From NCBI GenBank assembly GCA_038326165.1, contig JBBQJT010000099.1, forward strand, positions 1 to 5,268: a stretch of DNA of 5,268 nt. Direction: 5' to 3'. The notes under the pieces are model-generated. The model saw only the letters and a program-made list of their open reading frames with translations, had not been told where the DNA came from and searched no databases. Each line of letters begins with the position of its first letter. Position 1 is the stretch's first letter. The translations under genes were made by a program, and so were the position numbers. This DNA is from JAEUUM01 sp038326165. Its GTDB lineage: Bacteria > Bacteroidota > Bacteroidia > Chitinophagales > Saprospiraceae. Shown here piece by piece: positions 1-5,268 of this stretch.

Positions 1-674
1 TGAAAAAAATTATTTTTATTTTTATGCTTTTGCTAGTTTTTCCAATACTTGTAAAAGCGCAGTTGGCTGCGCCAGTTGAAGGTGAAAAGGCCATGAGCAT
101 TGGGTTAAAGCCTTCGTTTACAGTTTCAATTAAAGACCTGAAGGCTAAAAAAGCTGCAGACCTTTTTGAGGATTTTATCAAACAATACAAAGGCAAAACC
201 AAGTACAACAAGAAGATGACCGAGTATTTTACCGACAATGCGCAAATCTATTATGTGGCAGGTGCCGCTGATGTAGATGTTTACACCAGAGTCTCTGAAA
301 TGGGCAGTTCTGTCGATGTCAGTTGTTTTTTTATTGTAAATGAGGTTTTTGTAAATTCTAAAAACAATGCAGATATTGCAAAGAATGCGATGGAATTTAT
401 GCGTTTGTATGCGGTTTCAGCGGAGCGGTATAAAGTCAGTGAAAAGCTGGAAGATGAGCAAAAGAACATGAAGAAAATCGAAAGTGAACTGAAGCGTTTG
501 GTGCATGAAAATGAAGGATTTCACAAGAATATAGAAGACTATAAAGCAAAAATAGTTAAGGCTGAAGCGGATATTGTTACGAATCAATCCGCCCAAGACA
601 ATGCGAATAAGTCTATTGTCGATCAAGCAAAAGTAGTGGAGTCCGTCAAAGTAGCTCTTGACGCACTGAAATAG
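1..674 (+). CDS. Exported coiled-coil protein of unknown function; first base of start codon lies outside the window
   Basis: I do not recognise the family. Bases 1-2 (TG) are the end of an ATG whose A lies just outside the window. From there the frame reads MKKIIFIF and continues into the internal ATG at 24, giving about 224 residues. The longer start is preferred because it supplies the Lys-Lys n-region of a signal peptide; starting at 24 would leave a hydrophobic stretch with no positive charge. The signal peptide ends near VKAQ (residues 18-21), an Ala-Gln junction common in Bacteroidota. Residues about 25-140 look like a mixed alpha/beta globular domain rich in Lys. Residues about 145-220 are highly charged and helical with heptad-like spacing (EKLEDEQKNMKKIESELKRL), so a coiled coil is likely. 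There is no lipobox Cys and no T9SS sorting domain, so a soluble periplasmic location is inferred. A hairpin terminator follows 22 bp after the stop, so this gene is probably not co-transcribed with the next one. Confidence 0.85.
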   Translation, partial: KKIIFIFMLLLVFPILVKAQLAAPVEGEKAMSIGLKPSFTVSIKDLKAKKAADLFEDFIKQYKGKTKYNKKMTEYFTDNAQIYYVAGAADVDVYTRVSEMGSSVDVSCFFIVNEVFVNSKNNADIAKNAMEFMRLYAVSAERYKVSEKLEDEQKNMKKIESELKRLVHENEGFHKNIEDYKAKIVKAEADIVTNQSAQDNANKSIVDQAKVVESVKVALDALK

Positions 675-696
675 AAGAGAAAATCATATTTACCTC

Positions 697-737
697 CAAA
701 GGCTGCAAGATCAAACCAATCTTGTGGCCTTTGTTTT
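697..737 (+). terminator. Probable rho-independent terminator of the coiled-coil gene
   Basis: Bases 697-711 pair with 719-733 around a 7-base loop (CAAACCA). The stem is 15 bp with no bulge: CAAAGGC, then two adjacent G-U wobbles, then CAAGAU. Four T residues follow at 734-737. The T run is short, so termination may be incomplete, but the position just after the stop at 674 and the long stem fit a terminator. The two wobbles make the structure weaker on the opposite strand, which supports use in the + direction. Confidence 0.7.
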
Positions 738-827
738 ATGGAAGATGTTTGTGAATATTTGGATAGATTTACCTGTGCCTATTAAATAGAAATTAAATCT
801 TGGTTCTTAAAACTCGAATAATAGAAT

Positions 828-839
828 CATACTAGTATG
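828..839. repeat. Perfect 12-bp palindrome
   Basis: CATACTAGTATG equals its own reverse complement, and the symmetry stops at the flanking bases. It overlaps a second small palindrome, ATGCAT (837-842). It lies about 55 bp upstream of the candidate promoter, so it could be a regulator binding site, but no family-specific operator is recognised and chance is possible. Confidence 0.3.
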
Positions 840-892
840 CATGTTCTTACACTAATATTTATTTGCCTTTTGCTAAAAGTAGATGTATATTT

Positions 893-921
893 ATTGCGGC
901 AAAAATATTTTACTAAGTTTG
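893..921 (+). promoter_or_regulatory. Candidate Bacteroidota-type promoter
   Basis: TAAGTTTG at 914-921 matches the Bacteroidota -7 element TAnnTTTG exactly. ATTG at 893-896 could be a weak -33 box (consensus TTTG) with a 17-bp spacer, slightly short. Transcription would begin near 925-930 and leave a leader of about 265 nt before ATG 1191, or about 110 nt before the short ORF at 1036. The -7 match is exact, but the -33 box is poor, so this is only the best candidate in the gap. Confidence 0.35.
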
Positions 922-1006
922 AGCATCATAAAATGGTAAACCATTAGAAAATTTGCAGTTTAATTTTATTTTTATTGATGCAGCGTTTGGGAATTTATAT
1001 AGATCA

Positions 1007-1033
1007 TTGATAGTATCTAGCATATACTATTAA
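1007..1033. repeat. Inverted repeat with 10-bp stem
   Basis: TTGATAGTAT (1007-1016) pairs with ATACTATTAA (1024-1033) around the loop CTAGCAT, with one G-U pair. It is mostly A-T and has no T tract after it, so it is not a terminator. If transcribed from the upstream candidate promoter it would sit in the 5' leader, just before the ATG at 1036. An operator or a leader hairpin are both possible, and so is chance. Confidence 0.3.
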
Positions 1034-1035
1034 AA

Positions 1036-1194
1036 ATGGGAAAGCTAAGTTTATTAATTTTTCAACCTAAAACCAGAACAAAGATGAAAACTAAAATTTT
1101 CAAAGACAGACCAATCAATTTGAACAATGTATTGAATAGAAATCAATATACGGGTTCAAACATTTTAGAAAATCATATATATATATATATATGA
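1036..1194 (+). CDS. Possible short ORF (52 aa, or 36 aa from 1084) upstream of the beta-helix gene
   Basis: An open frame runs from ATG 1036 (MGKLSLLIFQPKTRTK) through an internal ATG at 1084 (MKTKIFKDRPINLNNVLNRN) to TGA at 1192-1194. The start at 1084 follows an A-rich stretch and begins with Met-Lys, so it is the more gene-like start. The peptide is basic and hydrophilic, has no signal peptide or recognised domain, and ends in an Ile-Tyr run coded by the (AT)9 repeat. It could be chance, a leader peptide, or the remnant N-terminus of the downstream gene: adding one AT unit, or removing two, would join it without a stop to the frame of the large ORF. A coding role is unproven. Confidence 0.22.
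   Translation: MGKLSLLIFQPKTRTKMKTKIFKDRPINLNNVLNRNQYTGSNILENHIYIYI
1175..1192. repeat. (AT)9 dinucleotide microsatellite
   Basis: Nine perfect AT units lie directly before the beta-helix gene, and the last unit supplies the A and T of the ATG at 1191. Uninterrupted dinucleotide tracts of this length are prone to slipped-strand mispairing. A change in unit number would change leader length ahead of ATG 1191 and would shift the short upstream ORF relative to the large ORF. Whether the length actually varies cannot be seen from one sequence. Confidence 0.85.
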
Positions 1195-1231
1195 AAAATG
1201 TAAACATATAAACAAAAGTCTTACATCCGCC
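1191..1231 (+). other. Probable true N-terminus of the beta-helix protein, displaced by a one-base frameshift
   Basis: ATG 1191 reads MKNVNI and then a stop at 1209. If the A5 run at 1194-1198 had one more A, or if a -1 slip occurred there, it would read MKKCKHINKSLTSA and enter the large ORF at 1232 without a stop. The joined N-terminus has a Lys-rich n-region, the hydrophobic core LNVFLFLYMF, and small residues suited to signal peptidase (TNA or VTA). The large ORF has no ATG or GTG upstream of 1232 before its frame is closed by TAG at 1166. This is an inference from signal-peptide logic; a sequencing or assembly indel is the simplest cause. Confidence 0.6.
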
Positions 1232-4150
1232 TTGAATGTTTTCTTGTTTTTATATATGTTTACTAATGCTACAGACTTTGTGACAGCCAAATCAAATTTC
1301 AATTTAGAGAATTGTTCTTTCAACTTCAGTAACACATTGAACACAGATGGTTCAAAAGTAACATCTACTCCTTGTGCTAGCGGACATTATTTAGTATCTT
1401 CATCAACAAACCTTTCGTCAATTATTTCTTCATTACCAACTTCTGGGCCTATATTATTAGATATCACAGGAATTTTAACAATTGATGTTAATTTTAATTT
1501 ACCTACTGGATCTGATGTAATATTTGGCGATAATTCAGGAATGGAAGTTTTGTCCCTCAAAATATTAAATGCAAATGGGACATCATTTAGAGGTTGTAAT
1601 GATTTGTGGAGAAGTATCCATATCAATTCATCTGGAAGTGGAAATTTTAAGGATTGCACTTTTAGAGATGGTCTTCATGCTTTAGATTATGAGAATAAAA
1701 GTTTGTTGGGGATTGCTAATTGTGACTTTAATAACAACTTTGTCGGAGTAAGACTGAACAATCAATCAGATGGACCTGGAGTTATTGAATGGACAACAGA
1801 TTCCTATTTTTTTATCAATAACCGCTTTTATGGAGGAGCGCTGTTAGGATATTCTGGAAGCGATCCTGATTTTATTTTAAGTGCCACAAGTACTTATGCT
1901 GGTGTAGAATTAAACAGGATTGATCATTTTCATTTTTCAATAATTGCTTCTGGACCTGGAAGTCAGCCGTTTTTATATAACCACGAATTCAGACAAGGTA
2001 AATTTGGAATTTTAAGCAATGAAAGCAGTCTAACCATTGAACGCTCTAACTTCGGAAGGAACATGGTAGGAATACAAGAAATTGCATCGACTCCCGGTCG
2101 ATTTGTTAAGATTCTTGGAGGAGTATCAAATCAGGTCAGTTTTAACACACATTCGTTTGCAGCGGTCAATATTTCAGGATTTGATAAGACAATTTTGCCA
2201 ATGCATTTCACAAGTTTTGATGCACCATTGTCAGGCTCAGATGTTGAAATGAGAAATGTAATTATAAATAGTACGATTGTGCCTACATTATTTGGTTTAA
2301 GGCTTGAAGGTTTACAACAAAAGCAAGTAACAGTAAACAACAATACTTTTGATTTTTGCTATTATGGTGTAAACTCAGAAGGCAATGGGATGTTAAATAC
2401 TTATCAAGTCAATTCCAATCAATATAATTATTTTCCAAATTTTATAGAAGGCAATACAAAGAAATTCTTTACTATTCGGCCTATAGCAGGCGTTGGAGTA
2501 GGAGGTACCGTGCAATGCAATAACAATACAGTGAGTGCTGTTAATTCCTTATATGGGATTGAATGTGGTTCAATCAGTAATGCACAAATAAACAATAATT
2601 CAATTAGTTCTCTTGGTTCATTTAGTACAAATTATGAATTTGTTGGAGTATTTCTGGGAGGCAACTCTAATTATATGGTTGCAAATAATACAGTAAGTGG
2701 TCCAGGCAAAAATTTTCCATTTACTGTAGCTTATGCACTGCTTGCATCAACAGGTACAAGCTTTTGTAATTACTCAAATGCTACAAATGTAGGAATCAGA
2801 AAATTTGGAGACTGTTTTCCATCTAAAGTTTATTCTAACAAAATACATGATCATGTTATTGGATTAGAAATGGATTTTGGATCAGTAATAGGCCTTCAGG
2901 ATAACCATCAAAACACTTGGAACAATAATCCATATAACTCGGATGGCGCTTTCTTTGGACCGATTAATTTTCCAAATGGTATTTTATTTTCCCAATTTAA
3001 AATTGCATTTGGAATACCGATACAGATGCATCCATTGTGGCCCAATCCAATCTCCGTAACCATCCCATCTACCAATAATGGTGTTGGATCTTGGTTTATA
3101 TCAATAGGTGTTCAAAAACCAAGTTGCAGCGCCGGTGGAGACGGACAAGGACCAGGTTCTGAGTCGGTGTTTGAATCTGTTACTGACCAAGATTTGGCAA
3201 TTGCTAAAGGAGAATATGATGACGAGAAGAGCGAAGTAAAATGGCTATTGTATTGGGGGCTTTATGAAAAATTGAATAGGACGCCGTCATTAGTGGATCA
3301 GGATATAGCTTACAGTGCCTTTATTCAAAAAGTAAAAAGCACCAATCTTGATTATATATACCAAGTATATGATAATTTGCATTCCCTTGACAAATTAGAT
3401 GCTGTCCAAGCATACCGCAATCACCATGAATCTTTAGTAAACCAAGCATTGTCGGTGACAAATAAGATGATTGAGCTAATGAATGCTAAAAACAATCAAG
3501 ACAAAGAAAAATTAGAAGAAGAGCTTCAGGCAGAAATTATTGCACTAGATGCACTTCAAGATAATAACACAGAAGTGACATTATCAAGGGACAATGCTCT
3601 GCTAGATCACGCAAATATCTTGAAGTCTGTTTTAAATAGTGTTAAAAATGCGATGGTAATTGAACAGAATTTTGTTGATATTTATAGCATTGTTCTAGGT
3701 CACTTGGGAGATATTGAATTCAAAATAGGAAGTGTTGATTTAACTAAAATAGTTGAAATTGCGGAGCAATGCCTAATGTATGGTGGGAGAGCAGTAATAG
3801 AAGCTAGAAATTTAGTTGAACTTGCAGGAGCAAAAGCTACTATCAACGATGAGAATTGTATTGTAGATATAAGGAATTCTAAACCAAAACAGGAGAACCA
3901 AGCAACGAATGCAATAAGTTTAGTATTTGAAAATCCAGCAACGGATCAAATGCATTACCGCATATTAGGAGCGAAAGATCAGCCTATAGAGATTACAATT
4001 AAGAATATGTCAGGTGAGTTGGTATATTCCAAGCAAGGTATCGATTCTTCAGGCATAATCACAACCAAAAATCTGGCTTCCGGATTATACATCATTGAAT
4101 GTAAAATGGGTTATCATCGCTTGGTAGAGAAATTAATTATTCAAAAATAA
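1232..4150 (+). CDS. Secreted parallel beta-helix surface protein with alpha-helical module and T9SS type A sorting domain
   Basis: Numbering is from TTG 1232 (972 residues); the only other nearby in-frame start is ATG 1256. Residues about 75-560 resemble a right-handed parallel beta-helix: short strands recur with Asn-rich turns, for example NNNF at 167, NNNTF at 369, NNNTV at 430, NNNSI at 454, NNTVSG at 485 and SNKIHD at 535, each near a Gly-Val or Gly-Ile turn. A Gly/Ser-rich linker (633-645) leads to a charged, largely alpha-helical part (about 648-870) with coiled-coil character at 745-775. Residues about 893-972 match the T9SS type A C-terminal domain: ENPATDQ, a central MSGELVYSKQ, then LASGLYIIE and a basic end, KLIIQK. 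Such domains direct export across the outer membrane and usually surface attachment. The N-terminus as read lacks a charged signal-peptide n-region, which points to a start upstream at 1191 in another frame. Fourteen Cys are scattered through the protein. No catalytic motif was recognised; polysaccharide binding or degradation, or adhesion, would fit the fold but is not shown. Confidence 0.85.
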   Translation: MNVFLFLYMFTNATDFVTAKSNFNLENCSFNFSNTLNTDGSKVTSTPCASGHYLVSSSTNLSSIISSLPTSGPILLDITGILTIDVNFNLPTGSDVIFGDNSGMEVLSLKILNANGTSFRGCNDLWRSIHINSSGSGNFKDCTFRDGLHALDYENKSLLGIANCDFNNNFVGVRLNNQSDGPGVIEWTTDSYFFINNRFYGGALLGYSGSDPDFILSATSTYAGVELNRIDHFHFSIIASGPGSQPFLYNHEFRQGKFGILSNESSLTIERSNFGRNMVGIQEIASTPGRFVKILGGVSNQVSFNTHSFAAVNISGFDKTILPMHFTSFDAPLSGSDVEMRNVIINSTIVPTLFGLRLEGLQQKQVTVNNNTFDFCYYGVNSEGNGMLNTYQVNSNQYNYFPNFIEGNTKKFFTIRPIAGVGVGGTVQCNNNTVSAVNSLYGIECGSISNAQINNNSISSLGSFSTNYEFVGVFLGGNSNYMVANNTVSGPGKNFPFTVAYALLASTGTSFCNYSNATNVGIRKFGDCFPSKVYSNKIHDHVIGLEMDFGSVIGLQDNHQNTWNNNPYNSDGAFFGPINFPNGILFSQFKIAFGIPIQMHPLWPNPISVTIPSTNNGVGSWFISIGVQKPSCSAGGDGQGPGSESVFESVTDQDLAIAKGEYDDEKSEVKWLLYWGLYEKLNRTPSLVDQDIAYSAFIQKVKSTNLDYIYQVYDNLHSLDKLDAVQAYRNHHESLVNQALSVTNKMIELMNAKNNQDKEKLEEELQAEIIALDALQDNNTEVTLSRDNALLDHANILKSVLNSVKNAMVIEQNFVDIYSIVLGHLGDIEFKIGSVDLTKIVEIAEQCLMYGGRAVIEARNLVELAGAKATINDENCIVDIRNSKPKQENQATNAISLVFENPATDQMHYRILGAKDQPIEITIKNMSGELVYSKQGIDSSGIITTKNLASGLYIIECKMGYHRLVEKLIIQK

Positions 4151-4173
4151 GCTATCAAAACAAAAACTCTGTG

Positions 4174-5268
4174 ATGAGAATATTATCCGTTGTAGTATCA
4201 ATCTTGATTTCTGGCTTGTTGCAAGCACAGAAGTATGATAATATTTGGCCCCAAGGTGCGGATGCTGATTTAAAGCCAATAGAAAAAGATACCAATAACA
4301 ATCATTTCATTATGGATTTTTCTGATGATACAATGAGAGTATTGAAGAGATTGGAGCTCAAAGGCACTTTTTATACTGAGAGCAGTTCATTGTGTGATTC
4401 GATCGGCAATTTATTGATGTATTCCAATGGATGCAACATCTATGGGGCAGATGGAAAGATACTGACCAACGGTGATTCCATTAACCACATTATCGACTCA
4501 GGTGCTAGTATGTGGTTGAATTTTTGTGGTGCAGATGGATATCCAACTGCCAAATCGATGATATTTATTCCGTTTTTTTCTCAACACAGGGTTTTTGTTT
4601 TGCATTATGCGGTATCTTTTAAAACTGGAAATCCAATTTCATCACAATACTTATTACTTGATCAAATTGAGGAGATAAATGGCGAATGGGTAGTTGTTAA
4701 AAAGAATCAGATACTTGTTGATGATGATGGAGGAAAATTTGATGTTACTAAACATGCCAATGGCAGAGATTGGTGGGTAGTTTCACATCGCTTTTTTAAA
4801 CATGAATATCGGATCTGGTTGCTGACCCCTGAGGGGATACAGTTGAAGTCAGAGCAAAGTTTTGCCAATCAATTGCAAGGAGAACCTTCTACTAATCCAA
4901 GTTTTTCCCCGCAGGGTGATAAATTCTTGTATTACAATTCTCGTAAATCAAGTTGGCTATTTGATTTTGATAGATGCACAGGAACACTCAATAATCCAAT
5001 TGAGTTTAAATTGCCGTTTTGTCAAGAATCAATTGAAGCTACCTTCTCACCAAACGGGAGATTTTTGTACACGACGAACCTGTACCAACTTTTTCAAATT
5101 GATTTGTGGAATACTGATACATTGACCAATCGAGATACAATTGCCACTTGGGATGGTTTGATTTGGCCTAGTCCGCCGATAGCTGGGCCAACCAATTATT
5201 TTATGATGCAGACTGGACCAGATGGTAAAATCTACGTTATTTCAATATGGTCATCTAAGCTCTTTCAT
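4174..5268 (+). CDS. Exported protein with beta-propeller-like (WD40/PD40-like) repeats, cut by the window end
   Basis: An open frame of 365 codons runs from ATG 4174 to the last base with no stop, so the C-terminus is missing. An in-frame GTG sits directly before the ATG; ATG is preferred. Residues 1-19 form a signal peptide (MRILSVVVSILISGLLQAQ) with the Ala-Gln end usual in Bacteroidota. The mature part has recurring propeller-blade motifs: PSFSPQGDKFLYY at 242-254, ATFSPNGRFLYTT at 289-301 and GPDGKIYVIS at 348-357. An N-terminal segment, LLMYSNGCNIYGADGKI (80-96), resembles blades common in large secreted Bacteroidota proteins. These often end in a T9SS or gliding-motility-associated C-terminal domain, which would lie beyond the window. 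The start is 23 bp after the beta-helix gene's stop, with no terminator between, so co-transcription is likely. No Shine-Dalgarno is seen; the upstream stretch is A-rich, as is usual in this phylum. The function is unknown; a protein- or glycan-binding scaffold is plausible. Confidence 0.85.
   Translation, partial: MRILSVVVSILISGLLQAQKYDNIWPQGADADLKPIEKDTNNNHFIMDFSDDTMRVLKRLELKGTFYTESSSLCDSIGNLLMYSNGCNIYGADGKILTNGDSINHIIDSGASMWLNFCGADGYPTAKSMIFIPFFSQHRVFVLHYAVSFKTGNPISSQYLLLDQIEEINGEWVVVKKNQILVDDDGGKFDVTKHANGRDWWVVSHRFFKHEYRIWLLTPEGIQLKSEQSFANQLQGEPSTNPSFSPQGDKFLYYNSRKSSWLFDFDRCTGTLNNPIEFKLPFCQESIEATFSPNGRFLYTTNLYQLFQIDLWNTDTLTNRDTIATWDGLIWPSPPIAGPTNYFMMQTGPDGKIYVISIWSSKLFH

Larger units (their letters stand above)
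738..1190. other. AT-rich intergenic region
   Basis: About 450 bases lie between the terminator and the start region of the beta-helix gene. I find no convincing protein gene and no tRNA or rRNA signature. The region is strongly AT-rich and holds the candidate promoter, palindrome, inverted repeat, short ORF and microsatellite listed separately. Other weak structure includes the 9-mer ATATTTATT twice (855-863 and 887-895), GTTCTTA twice (803-809 and 843-849), and an outer inverted repeat TTTGCC/GGCAAA (862-867 with 898-903) enclosing a small hairpin CTTTT-GCT-AAAAG (867-879). In DNA this AT-rich such matches can arise by chance. Confidence 0.6.

Noticed and set aside
281..626. Two overlapping minus-strand open frames (281-469 and 417-626) inside the first gene
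   Set aside because: They are antisense to a well-supported gene with a signal peptide and coiled coil, overlap each other in different frames, and show no domain or signal.
862..903. Nested inverted repeats TTTGCC/GGCAAA and CTTTT/AAAAG as a possible riboswitch or terminator
   Set aside because: The stems are only 5-6 bp in AT-rich DNA, no T tract follows, they lie upstream of the candidate transcription start, and no riboswitch class is recognised.
922..940. AATGG-TAAA-CCATT hairpin just after the candidate promoter
   Set aside because: A 5-bp stem in AT-rich DNA is expected by chance.
1387..1659. Minus-strand open frame of 90 codons
   Set aside because: It is antisense to the beta-helix gene, whose repeats continue through this stretch; no recognisable features.
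2131..2343. Minus-strand open frame of 70 codons
   Set aside because: It is a shadow of the beta-helix coding sequence with no start context or domain.
1700..2900. Recurring Asn-rich motifs as DNA-level tandem repeats or a recombination cassette
   Set aside because: The similarity is only at the protein level, as expected for beta-helix coils; codons and spacing differ between copies and there is no DNA repeat unit.
4862..5125. Plus-strand open frame of 87 codons
   Set aside because: It lies in another frame inside the propeller-protein gene, where the FSPNG and DGKIYV repeats establish the real frame.

Overview
The window looks like a piece of a Bacteroidota chromosome (Saprospiraceae, Chitinophagales or a relative; the family level is a guess). 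The reasons are AT-rich DNA, no clear Shine-Dalgarno sequences, Sec signal peptides ending in Ala-Gln, a possible TAnnTTTG promoter box, and a C-terminal type IX secretion (T9SS) sorting domain on the largest protein. All three main genes lie on the + strand and all encode predicted exported proteins.

Layout: (1) Positions 1-674 hold a small secreted or periplasmic protein with a C-terminal coiled coil. Its real ATG begins one base before the window. A 15-bp hairpin followed by a short T run (697-737) probably ends this transcript. (2) Positions 738-1190 are an AT-rich gap with a candidate promoter (893-921), a perfect 12-bp palindrome (828-839), a 10-bp-stem inverted repeat (1007-1033), an unconfirmed short ORF (1036-1194) and a perfect (AT)9 microsatellite (1175-1192). 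(3) Positions 1232-4150 encode a ~970-residue surface protein: Asn-ladder parallel beta-helix, then an alpha-helical module, then a T9SS type A sorting domain. (4) From 4174 to the window edge runs a second exported protein with beta-propeller-like (WD40/PD40-like) repeats, only 23 bp after the previous stop and so probably in the same operon.

The most interesting spot is the 5' end of the beta-helix gene. The only start codons in its frame (TTG 1232, ATG 1256) give a poor signal peptide or none, although the T9SS domain requires Sec export. An ATG at 1191, the last unit of the (AT)9 repeat, is out of frame by one base. One extra A in the A5 run at 1194-1198 would give a textbook signal peptide (MKKCKHINKS followed by the core LNVFLFLYMF). 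Separately, one extra AT unit would join the short upstream ORF to the large ORF. The start region is therefore frameshifted, mis-sequenced, or set up for slippage-dependent expression of a surface protein.

Genes 2 and 3 plausibly form a pair of secreted or cell-surface proteins; nothing in the window shows a substrate or an enzyme activity. I see no RNA gene, mobile element or CRISPR array.
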